DNA of 64,000 nucleotides from Bacteroides sp. OM05-12 (GCF_003438995.1 NZ_QSUN01000001.1:310001-374000); one strand, 5' to 3'; shown: positions 16,371 to 26,350, counted from the first letter of the stretch. The notes: generated by a model not told the origin, from the letters alone. Numbers and translations: made by a program.

Positions 16371-18662
16371 CTATTTTATCATTGTAATTTTTGTAACGAT
16401 TCCTTCTTTTCCTTCCGAATTTGTAGCAAGAACAAGATATACTCCGGAAGCAACTCTTTTTCCTGTTCTATTTTTACCATTCCACGTAAACTGCCCTCCT
16501 ACTGATGTTCCTGAATAGATTAATTTACCACTTATATCGACTATTTTTACATCACTGTCACGTACTAATCCTGTAATTGCAATTATTCCATCGTAATTTG
16601 AGCGAACAGGATTAGGATATGCATATACATTATCATCATTAAAGCTTGTTTCAGCTTCTGTCGCATCACTTTTATAAGAGACTAATCCTTTATCAGTTCC
16701 AATAAAAACTTCACCATTATAGGGATTTATTGTTATTGATTGTATATTATCGGACAGCAGTGGACTATTTTCTGAGGTAAAATGATGGATTGTTTCTAAG
16801 CCATCTGCACTCAAAAGATAAATTCCATTTTTTTGAGTACCTATCCATTTTCTATTAGCGCCATCTATACAAATAACTTTAATATCTTCATGTTCTAATA
16901 AATAATCTCCCAAATTACTTCCATCATTTCTAGGAACTATAATTTGTGTACAAGCATTACTTTCAAAAATTTTAGTTGGATTATTTATTATTAATGGACC
17001 TGCATTGGTACCTATCCAAATAGCTCCTTCTTTATCTTCAACTAAACAGTAAATATTTGTTGGACTTACTAATTCTGAATTTTGATTAATAAATGTATCA
17101 TAAAATACGGTTTTATCATCACTTGTGTTTTCTAATGTATTATTAGTGTTAAAACAAAAAACACCTCTTTCTACTCTGGCTGCATTTATCCAAGCCCATC
17201 CTCTATTGTCAAAAATAATATTTCCTAAAGTTTCTTTATTTATAAGATTAGGATGATGAAATTCCATCCAACTATTGTCTTTTTTTATCACTTTTATAGA
17301 AGCTCTTTGTGCTTTAGAATTAAGTATCCATAAATTTCCATTATTGTCATATTTTAATCCTGCTATACGTGTATAAATATACCTATTGTTGGATGTTGGA
17401 TCAACAGCTTCTAAAAGACTATTATCTATATTATAAAGTTTTACGAATTTTTTATCTTTAAATTCGTATAAACCTTCTCCTCCGGATGAAGCAAATATAT
17501 GTTCTTTATCTTTAGGATCTTCTGCAATACAATTAATATCTTTATATAGTAATCCTGTTTTATCAGGTATAGTATTATCTTCAAAGTAACTCCATTCATT
17601 ATTATTTAATTCCATTATAGTTCCTGGATCGTTATTTCTATCTTTCCATATACCACCTCCCGCAATTAGTAATCTATCTGTATAAGTTAAATAATAATCT
17701 AAATTTCTTTTAGGACTATTAGGTATAATTGATTCAATAGTTTTTTCAAATGTATTGTTGTTCTTATTATATTTATAACCATTTAATCCTTTTTCTCCAT
17801 TACTACCCCAATATATATTGTTACTGTAAGAAATATGATTAGTATTTTCTGTATTGATTGTAGTCTTAGAACTTAATGTATTGTAAATGGTAACTGTATT
17901 TACATTTCCTAAAATAAGTTGTTCGTCATATTGGTTTATATACGAATATGAACCGTTTAAAATAGAATTGAATTTTTGACTTGTTTCATCATATTTGAAT
18001 AAACCTTCACTGTTTTTTGCTAAGATGGAATTATTGTAATATATGATATTATCATATGTGGAATTATTAAACAATTCCCAGTTTTTATTATCTAAAAGGT
18101 TATCTGTTATGTTACCTTTAAAAATACCTTCTTTTGTTGCAGCATATATAGTTTTATCAATTAAGATTGATTGATAAACAATTTTACCTAAATTATATGT
18201 GTTAGCAATTTCTTTCTTTTTTAAATTGACAATTACAATACCGAAGTTTGTAGATAAATACGCATATTCATTTTTAATAGATATGTTATTAAGGGTTTTA
18301 TCTTCAATCATTGATTTATTCATAAAATCCGGAATATTAAATACTTCTTCATTATTAATAAATAAATCTATGTTTGAATTTTCGTAGACTATCAATAGAG
18401 TTTTATAGTCTTTACTATATACGATATTTGTAATGTCAACATCACTTAAATAATTTGTCTTATCATATGTTTGAATACTTGTATCTTCAGTATCGTAAGA
18501 ATATAAAGATCCGTCACTTAATACATATATAAGGTTCCCGGCAGGTGCTGTCATTGTGGCGTTATGATATGCCATATATATAGTCCAATCTCCAATAGCC
18601 TGTGAATGTATTAGATTATTAAAACATAGGAATGCTAACAATATAAACAGATATTTTTTCAT
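16371..18662 (-). CDS. porZ: PorZ-type beta-propeller protein with type IX sorting domain
   Basis: A 763-residue exported protein. After a signal peptide (LFILLAFLCFNNLIHSQ) comes the PorZ-type opening IGDWTIYMAYHNAT, then two beta-propeller regions made of repeated short blades, some of the Reg_prop kind (GAIWIGTNAGPLIINNPT, NRKWIGTQKNGIYLLS, GEVFIGTDKGLVSYKS). A C-terminal type A sorting domain follows (about residues 675-763: YPNPVRSNYDG, DISGKLIYSG, SGVYLV). In Porphyromonas, PorZ is a surface accessory of the PorU sortase that processes type IX cargo; here that role is inferred from architecture. It follows rdgB by 10 bp. It is among the most AT-rich genes of the window (12 G/C in 60 bases at 17401-17460). 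Confidence 0.82.
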   Translation of the reverse strand: MKKYLFILLAFLCFNNLIHSQAIGDWTIYMAYHNATMTAPAGNLIYVLSDGSLYSYDTEDTSIQTYDKTNYLSDVDITNIVYSKDYKTLLIVYENSNIDLFINNEEVFNIPDFMNKSMIEDKTLNNISIKNEYAYLSTNFGIVIVNLKKKEIANTYNLGKIVYQSILIDKTIYAATKEGIFKGNITDNLLDNKNWELFNNSTYDNIIYYNNSILAKNSEGLFKYDETSQKFNSILNGSYSYINQYDEQLILGNVNTVTIYNTLSSKTTINTENTNHISYSNNIYWGSNGEKGLNGYKYNKNNNTFEKTIESIIPNSPKRNLDYYLTYTDRLLIAGGGIWKDRNNDPGTIMELNNNEWSYFEDNTIPDKTGLLYKDINCIAEDPKDKEHIFASSGGEGLYEFKDKKFVKLYNIDNSLLEAVDPTSNNRYIYTRIAGLKYDNNGNLWILNSKAQRASIKVIKKDNSWMEFHHPNLINKETLGNIIFDNRGWAWINAARVERGVFCFNTNNTLENTSDDKTVFYDTFINQNSELVSPTNIYCLVEDKEGAIWIGTNAGPLIINNPTKIFESNACTQIIVPRNDGSNLGDYLLEHEDIKVICIDGANRKWIGTQKNGIYLLSADGLETIHHFTSENSPLLSDNIQSITINPYNGEVFIGTDKGLVSYKSDATEAETSFNDDNVYAYPNPVRSNYDGIIAITGLVRDSDVKIVDISGKLIYSGTSVGGQFTWNGKNRTGKRVASGVYLVLATNSEGKEGIVTKITMIK

Positions 18663-18671
18663 ATTTGTAGA

Positions 18672-19247
18672 TTAAATTGTTTTCAAAAAGTCAGATAGTT
18701 TGTTGATTGCCAATGCACGATGACTTATTTTATTCTTAATATTATTACCTAATTCGGCAAATGTTTCATTATATCCTTCCGGCATAAAAATAGGATCATA
18801 TCCAAATCCTGCACTGCCTTGTTTTGAATTAGTTATTTTTCCATTAATAATACCTTCAAACAAATATTCTTTTCCATTTAAAATCAATGCAATTACAGTT
18901 CTAAATCGTGCTTTTCTATTTTCTTTTTCTCTTAGATTATCTAAAACTTTAAGCATATTTGCCTCCGGATTCTTATTTTCTCCTGCATATCTGGCTGAGT
19001 ATACTCCCGGTTCGTTGTTTAGGGCTTCTATTTCGAGTCCTGTATCATCAGCAAAACAGTTTATACCAAAATTATTATAAATGTATTGTGCTTTTAATAA
19101 AGCATTTCCTTCTAATGTATCAGCTGTTTCGGGAATATCTGTATCACAATTGATATCTTTCAGACTAAGTAATTCAATGCTATTGCCTAAAATAGCTGAT
19201 ACTTCTTCCAATTTATGTTGATTATTTGTAGCAAAAACAAGTTTCAT
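18672..19247 (-). CDS. rdgB: non-canonical purine NTP pyrophosphatase (HAM1/RdgB)
   Basis: A 191-residue Maf/HAM1-fold enzyme that hydrolyses ITP, dITP and XTP and so keeps deaminated purines out of nucleic acids. The N-terminal substrate motif FATNNQHK is at residues 4-11. The family core [25 protein letters not shown] carries the catalytic and metal-binding acidic residues. The C-terminal GFGYDPIF and SHRALA base-recognition motif are present. The length is standard. It is 10 bp ahead of porZ and separated from yitT by a terminator-like hairpin. Confidence 0.95.
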   Translation of the reverse strand: MKLVFATNNQHKLEEVSAILGNSIELLSLKDINCDTDIPETADTLEGNALLKAQYIYNNFGINCFADDTGLEIEALNNEPGVYSARYAGENKNPEANMLKVLDNLREKENRKARFRTVIALILNGKEYLFEGIINGKITNSKQGSAGFGYDPIFMPEGYNETFAELGNNIKNKISHRALAINKLSDFLKTI

Positions 19248-19305
19248 CTTATTATCTGTTTTAGATATAACGTTGAATGATAGTCATTAATTGTATAATG
19301 ATATG

Positions 19306-19366
19306 AAAAAAGAGATAGATATAGTATTACAATTTATTTAATACTATACTTATCTCTTTATTTTTT
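19306..19366. terminator. terminator hairpin between yitT and rdgB
   Basis: Long inverted repeat with arms AAAAAAGAGATAGATATAGT (continuing ATTA, 19306-19329) and TAATACTATACTTATCTCTT (continuing TATTTTTT, 19339-19366). Only the GA/CT step and one base near the end break the pairing. U-runs on both sides suggest it ends the leftward leuS-yitT transcript. Confidence 0.75.
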
Positions 19367-19379
19367 ATTTCTTATGAGA

Positions 19380-20303
19380 TTATTTCACCTTTATCTTATC
19401 AAAACCCTCCCCATAAACTCCGATGACGGAACTTTGAGATATGAAAGCATTAGGATCTATATCTTTTACGAGACGGAATATTTCAACAGATTGACGCTTG
19501 TGGGTTAATACTACCAAAACTTTTACGTTGTTTTTGCTGTACCATCCTTTTCCGTCCAACACAGTTACTCCCCGATGGGTTTCTTGAGTAATATGGTCGG
19601 CTATTTTTTCATATTCCTTAGAGAATATAAGAAATTGTACGGATTGGCGGGCACTATTTACGATATAGTCTAATACAAAACCGATAATGAATAGTGTAAC
19701 GAATCCAAATATAACTCTTCGCCAGTCATGGAATACGAGGTAACATGAACTGATAATTATGACATCACAGAGCATAATCATACGTCCTAGTGTGACATCT
19801 TTGTACTTATTTACAATAGCTGCTATAATATCCGTACCTCCTGTACTTCCATTACAATTAAATACAATTCCTAAACCCAATCCACACATCGCTGCACCTA
19901 TGATACAAGCCATGAAATCTTGTCCTTCTCCCAATAATAACGGTTTTCCGGATGGACTATAAGCAATTGCATTAACAATGTAGTTGTTTACTATCACTTG
20001 AAAGAACCATAACATAAATGTCAGCATGAAGACTGCATAAGTAGTCTTTATACTGAATTTCGGACCCAAAAGAGGAATGGCAAATGTCATCAGAACGGCA
20101 TTAATGATGAAATAAGACCATTGAATCGGGAATCCGGTAGCATAATAAATAATGGCACCGATACCTGTCGTACCACCTGTAGTGATTTCATAAGGAATCA
20201 AAAAGGCAGCCCAAGCAAAGGAATAACTGATCAATCCCAAAGTGATGAAGATATAATCTCTGGCTTCCCTCATCATTTCTGTTTTTGTGGGTCTATGCAT
20301 CAT
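19380..20303 (-). CDS. YitT/DUF2179 family membrane protein
   Basis: A 307-residue inner-membrane protein of the YitT family. About five to six transmembrane segments (residues 15-215) contain the glycine-rich family motifs TTGGTTGIGAI and NCNGSTGGTDIIA. A cytoplasmic DUF2179 domain follows (about 225-300: RGVTVLDGKGWYSK, KVLVVLTHKRQ, ISQSSVIGVYGEGF). The function of the family is not established. It begins 12 bp after leuS and is likely co-transcribed with it. Confidence 0.9.
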   Translation of the reverse strand: MMHRPTKTEMMREARDYIFITLGLISYSFAWAAFLIPYEITTGGTTGIGAIIYYATGFPIQWSYFIINAVLMTFAIPLLGPKFSIKTTYAVFMLTFMLWFFQVIVNNYIVNAIAYSPSGKPLLLGEGQDFMACIIGAAMCGLGLGIVFNCNGSTGGTDIIAAIVNKYKDVTLGRMIMLCDVIIISSCYLVFHDWRRVIFGFVTLFIIGFVLDYIVNSARQSVQFLIFSKEYEKIADHITQETHRGVTVLDGKGWYSKNNVKVLVVLTHKRQSVEIFRLVKDIDPNAFISQSSVIGVYGEGFDKIKVK

Positions 20304-20315
20304 GGTTTAAATATA

Positions 20316-23150
20316 TTAAAGTACGATATTCACAATTTTCTTTGGTACAATGATAACTTTCTTAGGCGTTTTACCTTCAATCCATTTCTGAGCTGATTCG
20401 TTTGCCATAACAGCAGATTGAATTGTTTCATTATCTGCATCTGCCGGAAATTCCATAGTAAAACGAGCTTTACCGTTGAAAGAAATAGTGTAGTTTACCG
20501 TATCTTCCTTTAGATAATTTTCATCATAAGAAGGCCATTGGGCATCACATACACTAGTATCATGTCCTAAGACTTCCCATAGTTCTTCACTGATATGAGG
20601 AGCAAAAGGAGCAAGTAGGATAACCAGTTCATTAAGTATTTCTTTCTTACTGCATTTTAAAGAGGTAAGTTCGTTTACACAGATCATAAATGCACTTACT
20701 GATGTGTTGTAAGAGAAAGTTTCAATGTCTCCCGTTACTTTTTTAATCAGTTTATGCAAGGATTTCAATTCATCTTTCGTTGCAGGTTCATCTTTTACTA
20801 CATATTCTCCGTTGCGGTTGTAGAAAAGTGCCCAGAATTTACGAATAAAACGATGTACGCCGTCTATTCCGTTTGTATCCCATGGTTTGGATTGTTCTAC
20901 CGGTCCGAGGAACATTTCGTACATTCTTAACGTATCTGCACCGTATTTTTCCACAATCATATCCGGATTCACAACGTTATACATTGATTTACTCATCTTT
21001 TCTACAGCCCATCCGCAGATATATTTACCGTCTTCCAAGATAAATTCGGCATTATTATATTCAGGACGCCAGTTTTTGAATGCTTCCAAATCAAGAATAT
21101 CATTGCTAACGATGTTGACATCTACATGAATAGGGGTAGTTTCGTATTTATCTTTTAAATTTAGAGACACGAATTTATTCGTATCTTTAATACGATATAC
21201 AAAGTTACTTCTTCCTTGAATCATTCCTTGATTTATAAGTTTTTGGAACGGTTCGTCTTTGATTGTAACTCCTAAATCGAATAAGAATTTATTCCAAAAA
21301 CGGGAATAGATAAGATGTCCGGTGGCATGCTCCGTACCGCCAACATAAAGGTCTACGTTTTGCCAATAATTGTTGGCTTTGCGAGATACTAACGCCTCAT
21401 TGTCACGAGGGTCCATATAGCGCAAATAATAAGCACTTGAGCCGGCGAATCCCGGCATGGTATTTAATTCGAGAGGAAAAACCGTTTTATTGTCTATTTT
21501 ACTATTTTCCACAACTTTATTGTTTTCTGTATCCCATGCCCATTTTGTGGCGTTACCCAATGGAGGTTCACCGGTTTCTGTCGGCAGGAACTTATCTACT
21601 TCGGGTAATTCAAGCGGCAGTTTACTTTCATCGATTGTATAAGGCATACCGTCTTTGTAGTAAACAGGGAATGGTTCTCCCCAGTAACGTTGACGCGAGA
21701 AAATAGCATCGCGTAGACGGAAATTGACTTTTACTTTTCCAAGACCTTTTGCCTTAATGTATTCTTTTGTTTTAGCGATTGCCTCTTTTACTGTTAATCC
21801 ATTCAGATTTAATCCGTCTGCTGTTTCAAATCCCGGACGGGGAGAGTTTGTCATGATTCCCTCTTTCGCATCGAAACTTTCTTCGCTGACATCACAACCT
21901 TCTATCAGCGGACGGATTTCAAGACCGAAGTGTTTAGCAAAAGCATAGTCACGACTGTCATGAGCAGGTACAGCCATGATGGCTCCCGTACCATATCCTG
22001 CCAGTACATAATCACTTATCCACACAGGAATATCTTCGCCCGTAAGTGGGTTGATGGCATAGCTTCCGGAGAATACACCGCTAACGCTGCGGTCTGCAAT
22101 ACGTTCACGTTCCGTACGTTTCTTGGTACGTTCAAGATATGCATTAACTTCGTTTTTCTGTTCGGGAGTGGTTAGTTGAGCTACCAGTTCGCTTTCAGGA
22201 GCCAACACCATAAAAGTAACTCCGAATACAGTATCGGCACGTGTGGTAAAAATAGTGAATTCCATATCGGAATCTTTTACCTTGAATTGCATTTCAGCAC
22301 CTTCCGAACGTCCTATCCAGTTACGTTGGGTTTCTTTCAGAGAGTCTGTCCATTCTATTTTGCCAAGTCCGTCAAGTAAGCGTTGTGCATAAGCGGATAC
22401 ACGTAAACACCACTGACGCATTACTTTTTGAATGACCGGGTAACCGCCACGTTCGGAAACACCGTCTACCACTTCATCATTAGCAAGTACCGTTCCAAGT
22501 TGCGGACACCAGTTTACCATTGTATTTCCTAAGTAAGCGATACGGTAATTCATCAGGATTTCCTGTTGATCTTTATCGGATTTAGCATTCCATTCATCTG
22601 CCGTGAAATTCATTTCTTCACCACAGGCTACATTCAATCCCTTTGTGCCGTTCTTTTCGAATACGGAGATAAGTTCAGTGATAGGGCGTGCCTGTTGTTC
22701 ATCATTACAGTAGTAACTGTTGAACATTTGAATGAAAGCCCACTGCGTCCATTTATAATATTCCGGGTCGCAAGTACGTATTTCACGGCTCCAATCAAAT
22801 GAAAAGCCGATTTTATCCAACTGTTCACGATAGCGGTTAATATTATTTACGGTAGTAATTGCAGGGTGTTGCCCGGTTTGAATGGCATATTGTTCTGCAG
22901 GTAAACCGTAAGCGTCATAACCCATCGGGTTTAACACGTTGAAACCTTGCAAACGTTTGTAGCGGGCGTAAATATCAGAAGCGATATAACCAAGTGGATG
23001 TCCCACGTGAAGACCTGCACCGGAAGGGTAGGGGAACATGTTGAGCACATAGAATTTCTTTTTCGATTCATCTTCTTTCACCTGATAGGTATTCTGGTCC
23101 ACCCATCTCTGATGCCATTTCTTTTCAATCTCCCTGAAATCATATTCCAT
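20316..23150 (-). CDS. leuS: leucyl-tRNA synthetase
   Basis: Class I aminoacyl-tRNA synthetase of 944 residues that charges tRNA-Leu. The HIGH motif appears as HVGH at residues 48-51. The CP1 editing domain lies at about 230-430, with [24 protein letters not shown] and GAIMAVP. The KMSKS loop ([11 protein letters not shown]) is at about residues 717-721. An anticodon-binding domain and a C-terminal appendage ending [15 protein letters not shown] complete the protein. The arrangement is complete. It is the first gene of a leftward unit with yitT and has its own -7 element at 23209-23216. Confidence 0.98.
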   Translation of the reverse strand: MEYDFREIEKKWHQRWVDQNTYQVKEDESKKKFYVLNMFPYPSGAGLHVGHPLGYIASDIYARYKRLQGFNVLNPMGYDAYGLPAEQYAIQTGQHPAITTVNNINRYREQLDKIGFSFDWSREIRTCDPEYYKWTQWAFIQMFNSYYCNDEQQARPITELISVFEKNGTKGLNVACGEEMNFTADEWNAKSDKDQQEILMNYRIAYLGNTMVNWCPQLGTVLANDEVVDGVSERGGYPVIQKVMRQWCLRVSAYAQRLLDGLGKIEWTDSLKETQRNWIGRSEGAEMQFKVKDSDMEFTIFTTRADTVFGVTFMVLAPESELVAQLTTPEQKNEVNAYLERTKKRTERERIADRSVSGVFSGSYAINPLTGEDIPVWISDYVLAGYGTGAIMAVPAHDSRDYAFAKHFGLEIRPLIEGCDVSEESFDAKEGIMTNSPRPGFETADGLNLNGLTVKEAIAKTKEYIKAKGLGKVKVNFRLRDAIFSRQRYWGEPFPVYYKDGMPYTIDESKLPLELPEVDKFLPTETGEPPLGNATKWAWDTENNKVVENSKIDNKTVFPLELNTMPGFAGSSAYYLRYMDPRDNEALVSRKANNYWQNVDLYVGGTEHATGHLIYSRFWNKFLFDLGVTIKDEPFQKLINQGMIQGRSNFVYRIKDTNKFVSLNLKDKYETTPIHVDVNIVSNDILDLEAFKNWRPEYNNAEFILEDGKYICGWAVEKMSKSMYNVVNPDMIVEKYGADTLRMYEMFLGPVEQSKPWDTNGIDGVHRFIRKFWALFYNRNGEYVVKDEPATKDELKSLHKLIKKVTGDIETFSYNTSVSAFMICVNELTSLKCSKKEILNELVILLAPFAPHISEELWEVLGHDTSVCDAQWPSYDENYLKEDTVNYTISFNGKARFTMEFPADADNETIQSAVMANESAQKWIEGKTPKKVIIVPKKIVNIVL

Positions 23151-23208
23151 AGTGATATTCTTTTATCTTATTTCTGTTAGTTTATTCGTAAAGTGATAAT
23201 TTAGAGCG

Positions 23209-23216
23209 CAAAGATA
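23209..23216 (-). promoter_or_regulatory. promoter -7 element of leuS
   Basis: CAAAGATA on plus reads TATCTTTG on minus, an exact TAnnTTTG match, about 59 bp before the leuS ATG. Confidence 0.6.
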
Positions 23217-23310
23217 GTGAAAGTTCAGGTTATAAGGTTGAACAACTGCAAAAAACTTAATGGGTTGGTGGATTGGTAGGGGAGAATTAACAGATTTGAA
23301 AAAGTAAAAT

Positions 23311-23672
23311 AGTACCTTCACGTCTTCACTGTTTGAAGATAAAACGTTGATTTATAGTCGGTAGGAGTGAAGGTACTTTTTATATGGAGAGTTGAGAGTT
23401 AAGAATTGAGAGTCAAAAAAGGGAGGGTGAATAATTCTCAATTTAAAAAGAGTGCCTTCACTTTAATTAGTTGACAATCAACCATAAATAAGTAAATAGT
23501 GCTAAGGTGAAGGCAGTTCAAAGTAAAAGTTGAAAACAGCTAAATTAGTAGAATAAACGAGCTAAAAACGCCTAAGGGAGTAATGCTTTACGCTCCCGTA
23601 GCTGTAAGCTATCGCTCCCTTGAGCGTTAGCCGTCACTCCTTTAGGCGAGAAGCAACGCTTAAGGGAGTGAT
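23311..23672. repeat. composite intergenic repeat, locus 2, modules D and C
   Basis: Two hairpins share the core CCTTCAC / GTGAAGG. AGTACCTTCAC (23311-23321) pairs with GTGAAGGTACT (23367-23377) and is followed by a T-run. TGCCTTCACTTTA (23453-23465) pairs with TAAGGTGAAGGCA (23503-23515). Module C (23568-23672) starts CGCCTAAGGGAG and holds alternating GGGAGCG/CGCTCCC-type units, closing with CCTTTAGGCG. It is closely similar in order and sequence to 5262-5482 and, inverted, to 49386-49614. It lies upstream of leuS in a gap without genes (23151-24005). Confidence 0.8.
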
Positions 23673-23849
23673 TGGGAAGGAGAGAGGGATGATTTTTATT
23701 GACTGAATCTTTTTGAGCGTAAAGGTTCAGGATAATGAGCTGATAATCAAATATAAAAACAATGACTGAAGGATTGAAGGATAAGTAGGATTTATCCTTA
23801 TTTATATGGTTTTCTCCTGAAAAATGTCGGATAAGGTTTATTTAAATTG

Positions 23850-23987
23850 ATCTAGATGTTTTTCAAAAACATCAGGTTGATCGTAATCAATCATCGAGTT
23901 GATTTTAAAAAACGTCTAGACGATTGTGAACAAACATACGGTCGATTGATAACAAACTCCTATCGTTCATAAACAATCGACCGTATG
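23850..23987. repeat. composite intergenic repeat, locus 2, modules B and A
   Basis: Module B (about 23850-23925) consists of several 10-14 bp elements such as GATGTTTTTCAAAAACATC and GATTTTAAAAAACGTC, which can self-pair. Module A has arms CATACGGTCGATTG (23935-23948) and CAATCGACCGTATG (23974-23987), identical to locus 1. The asymmetric centre ACTCCTATCGTT is the reverse complement of that in locus 1, so this copy is inverted. Module A ends 18 bp after the stop of the HTH gene at 24006. Confidence 0.8.
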
Positions 23988-24005
23988 TTGTACTGTCTCG
24001 TTTTA

Positions 24006-24233
24006 CTACACTTCCTGGGACTCTTTTTTCTCGATTATGTCTCTTGCTAGATCCTCAAAAAAATTATGATGCAGTATTATCGAAATTCGAACAAGAGTGC
24101 TGGTATCAATACTACTTTTTTGAAAGATACGATAAACATTTGAACGGTCACAACAAAGTTGTCTTGCAAACCAGGATACGCTTCTTTCTTGGCGTTTAAG
24201 TTCTTCCTTTATTAATTCACCAATTGGTTTCAT
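24006..24233 (-). CDS. small HTH DNA-binding protein, copy 1
   Basis: A 75-residue protein that looks like a single Cro/C1-type helix-turn-helix domain: KEELKRQERSVSWFARQL (helices 1-2) and CDRSNVYRIFQKSSIDTSTLVRIS (recognition and following helices). A paralogue of similar length, about 50 of 75 residues identical by hand alignment, is at 26924-27154. The two bracket four exported-protein genes. No partner toxin or prophage gene is adjacent. It may regulate the neighbouring exported proteins; that is inference. Confidence 0.8.
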   Translation of the reverse strand: MKPIGELIKEELKRQERSVSWFARQLCCDRSNVYRIFQKSSIDTSTLVRISIILHHNFFEDLARDIIEKKESQEV

Positions 24234-24310
24234 AATTATTAATAGGGAGTATTGTATTTATGTCGTGCTTCCATTTGTTCATTCAGTGATGTATTTACGC
24301 AAATTAATTT

Positions 24311-24357
24311 GAGAAAGTGTTTCAAATAACTTTTTATCAGAATTTTGAAACACTTTC
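24311..24357. terminator. terminator-like hairpin between HTH copy 1 and the lipocalin-like gene
   Basis: Perfect 15-bp inverted repeat AGAAAGTGTTTCAAA (24311-24325) and TTTGAAACACTTTCT (24343-24357). The better T-run is on the plus-strand side, although both flanking genes run leftward, so its direction of use is uncertain. Confidence 0.6.
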
Positions 24358-24384
24358 TTTTTGTTTAAATGAATTGCTGTTTAT

Positions 24385-24834
24385 TTAATCACTGATCTTT
24401 TTTAAAGTTTCTTTGGTGTAAAAATCTCCTTCACTATCTTTTTCATGAAGTTCAAATACAAATGTATTAGTATTAAGTTCTAAAATTTTCCACACTTCTG
24501 TCCAGTCTTCACCTTCATAGTAACCTTTGTAATTCATCGTGAGTTTGTTACCGGAAAGACTCCAAGTTCCCTCTTCACCCTCATGGTTGAAAGTTTTATC
24601 ATCGTTGAATGTAATTACATATCCATTTTTGTAATCTTCGTCCCACTTATCATTATCTTCCGGATATTTGTTGTCTTTTTCGTATCCTTCAGAATGTATG
24701 CATTGCCATGTACCGATCAAATCGTTTTTAGAACCAACATTTTCATCGTCATCACTACAAGATGATAGACTAATGGAAAATACTAAGGTAAGTGCTATGA
24801 ATAAGTAATTAAAATAATTCTTTGTTGTTTTCAT
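24385..24834 (-). CDS. lipocalin-like surface lipoprotein
   Basis: A 149-residue lipoprotein. The signal peptide ends in LSSC followed by SDDDEN, an acidic stretch after the lipid-modified cysteine that in Bacteroides favours export to the cell surface. The rest has the lipocalin-like pattern of Bacteroidales small lipoproteins: LIGTWQCIHSEGY, then GYVITFNDDKTFNHEGEEGTWSLSGNKLTM, ending in short strands. No ligand can be inferred. It is the last of four leftward exported-protein genes. Confidence 0.8.
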   Translation of the reverse strand: MKTTKNYFNYLFIALTLVFSISLSSCSDDDENVGSKNDLIGTWQCIHSEGYEKDNKYPEDNDKWDEDYKNGYVITFNDDKTFNHEGEEGTWSLSGNKLTMNYKGYYEGEDWTEVWKILELNTNTFVFELHEKDSEGDFYTKETLKKISD

Positions 24835-24854
24835 ACTGATGTTGTTTTATGAGT

Positions 24855-25565
24855 TTATTTAATAATCGTGTCAAGAAGATTGTTTTTAAAGAAAAGATAA
24901 AAAGAACTTGTGTACATCCATTGTATTTCCGTACCATTGTCCTGAATATCTTGAGGTTTTCCGAATGCTAGTTTACATTCTGTTTCATTCATTCCCTTTA
25001 TGGCTTTTTGTTTGCCTATTTCTTCCCAATGTGTTATGGTTGGTATTTTGTTTGTAAGAATGAAGTCAAAGAGTTTATTGAGCATAAGGGATTCCGATGC
25101 AGTGAAATCTTCCATGGCAATCTTATGATTCTCTTTTTTTTGTGGATTGAAACTTTCAAAAGGGATGAGTTTGCTATTCAAAAGTCCGGATGATTCCAGC
25201 GTAATATTTGAAATATGATAAACTAGTTTTTCATTGGCAACGCGGAATATAGCCTTACAGTGATAAGTGTTGTTAACTCCTGATCCTGCTATTGAAGCGA
25301 TTGTTATTGCAGCTTCAAAGCTTTTTTCTTTCACATTTATATTATTCAGGTTTTCACGCATCTTTGGAGAAATATTGTCGATAGCCCATAACAGAGCGTT
25401 TGAGAAAATTGTTTCATCGCCCAATCCATTGAATGCGATAAACCCGCTTACGATGTATTTGTTTTCGTCTGCTATGATAGGGTACTTGTCGCCTTGTTCC
25501 TGATACATTTGGGCAGAAACTCTGATTGATATGAAAATGAGAATGAAAAACAATAGTTTCTTCAT
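24855..25565 (-). CDS. exported protein with DUF4468-like and OmlA-like regions
   Basis: A 236-residue exported protein with a signal peptide ending VSAQ. Residues about 35-150 have the alternating pattern of DUF4468-type domains (KYIVSGFIAFNG, FEAAITIASIAGSG, YHCKAIFRVANEKLVYHISNIT). The C-terminal 50 residues (NETECKLAFGKPQDIQDNGTE then WMYTSSFYLFFKNNLLDTI) resemble the SmpA/OmlA fold, which elsewhere helps outer-membrane protein assembly. Both assignments are by eye and tentative. It lies between a lipoprotein and an outer-membrane protein gene on the same strand. Confidence 0.65.
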   Translation of the reverse strand: MKKLLFFILIFISIRVSAQMYQEQGDKYPIIADENKYIVSGFIAFNGLGDETIFSNALLWAIDNISPKMRENLNNINVKEKSFEAAITIASIAGSGVNNTYHCKAIFRVANEKLVYHISNITLESSGLLNSKLIPFESFNPQKKENHKIAMEDFTASESLMLNKLFDFILTNKIPTITHWEEIGKQKAIKGMNETECKLAFGKPQDIQDNGTEIQWMYTSSFYLFFKNNLLDTIIK

Positions 25566-25645
25566 AATTATGGAAAATATTTAAATCAGGCTCCTTTTAA
25601 CAAGGAGCTCTGATAATTTGTTATAAGTGATTAAGAACAGTAGGC

Positions 25646-26311
25646 TTAAAAAGCAACTCCGAGTCGTACCATGAAATTGCTGGCTCCTCCTTCTAAATCA
25701 AAATCTGTAGCCAAGAATCCTTTTTGATACATAAGATCCAGATTAAAACGTTTATACCATACACCGACGCCGATATTCATACCCACATCAAGACGGTTAT
25801 AATCTTCTATATCGCCTAATTTAATATCTTCAGATTCGCTATCTCCTTTGTAACTTACTTTATCGGTCGCTTTTCCTGCATAATCACAACCTAAATAAAT
25901 ACCCACATGCGGATCTATTTTTATATCATCTGTCACTGCAATTTTCCATCCGAAGTTGAATGGAGCCCATTGTATATTATGTGCAGTATATGTTTCTTCC
26001 ACTTTATAACCGCCGGCAGATTCGGAATATTTGTAACCTCTGCTTCCCAAAGCAAATCCCATACCCCAATATGCACCTTTACTTTTGATTGTTTTATTGA
26101 AGTCAAATCCTAAATTATATCCAAATTTAGATCCGACATCTTTATAATCACTTCCGCTGAATGTATTACTACCTACACCAACACGAAACATCCACGTTGT
26201 TTTGGATTCTTTGGGTGTAGAAACGGTTGAAACGCTTCTGGAAGTAACAATTTGTGCATTTATTGCTGTACAAAATAGGGTGGTACTCAAAATCAGTAAT
26301 AGTTTTTTCAT
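25646..26311 (-). CDS. outer-membrane beta-barrel protein
   Basis: A 221-residue exported protein with signal peptide LLLILSTTLFCTAINAQ, then alternating amphipathic strands (WMFRVGVGSNTFSGSD, FGYNLGFDFNK, WGMGFALGSRGYKY, FNFGWKIAVTDDIKIDPHVGIYLG) closing with MVRLGVAF. This is the eight-stranded OmpA-like or OmpW-like barrel pattern with a terminal phenylalanine. Function unknown. It is co-directional with the two genes downstream and the one upstream, with gaps of 39-80 bp. Confidence 0.8.
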   Translation of the reverse strand: MKKLLLILSTTLFCTAINAQIVTSRSVSTVSTPKESKTTWMFRVGVGSNTFSGSDYKDVGSKFGYNLGFDFNKTIKSKGAYWGMGFALGSRGYKYSESAGGYKVEETYTAHNIQWAPFNFGWKIAVTDDIKIDPHVGIYLGCDYAGKATDKVSYKGDSESEDIKLGDIEDYNRLDVGMNIGVGVWYKRFNLDLMYQKGFLATDFDLEGGASNFMVRLGVAF

Positions 26312-26350
26312 TGTTCTAAGAAATTAAATTAATAGTGTTGTTTATTCAAT

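Noticed and set aside
22016..22026. DnaA-box-like TTATCCACA
   Set aside because: A single copy inside leuS coding sequence with no cluster nearby; not an origin.
23001..23016. Third parS-like sequence in leuS (CCCACGTGAAG)
   Set aside because: Only about 12 of 16 positions match and the palindrome is broken. It encodes the conserved HVGH motif, so the CACGTG is explained by codons.
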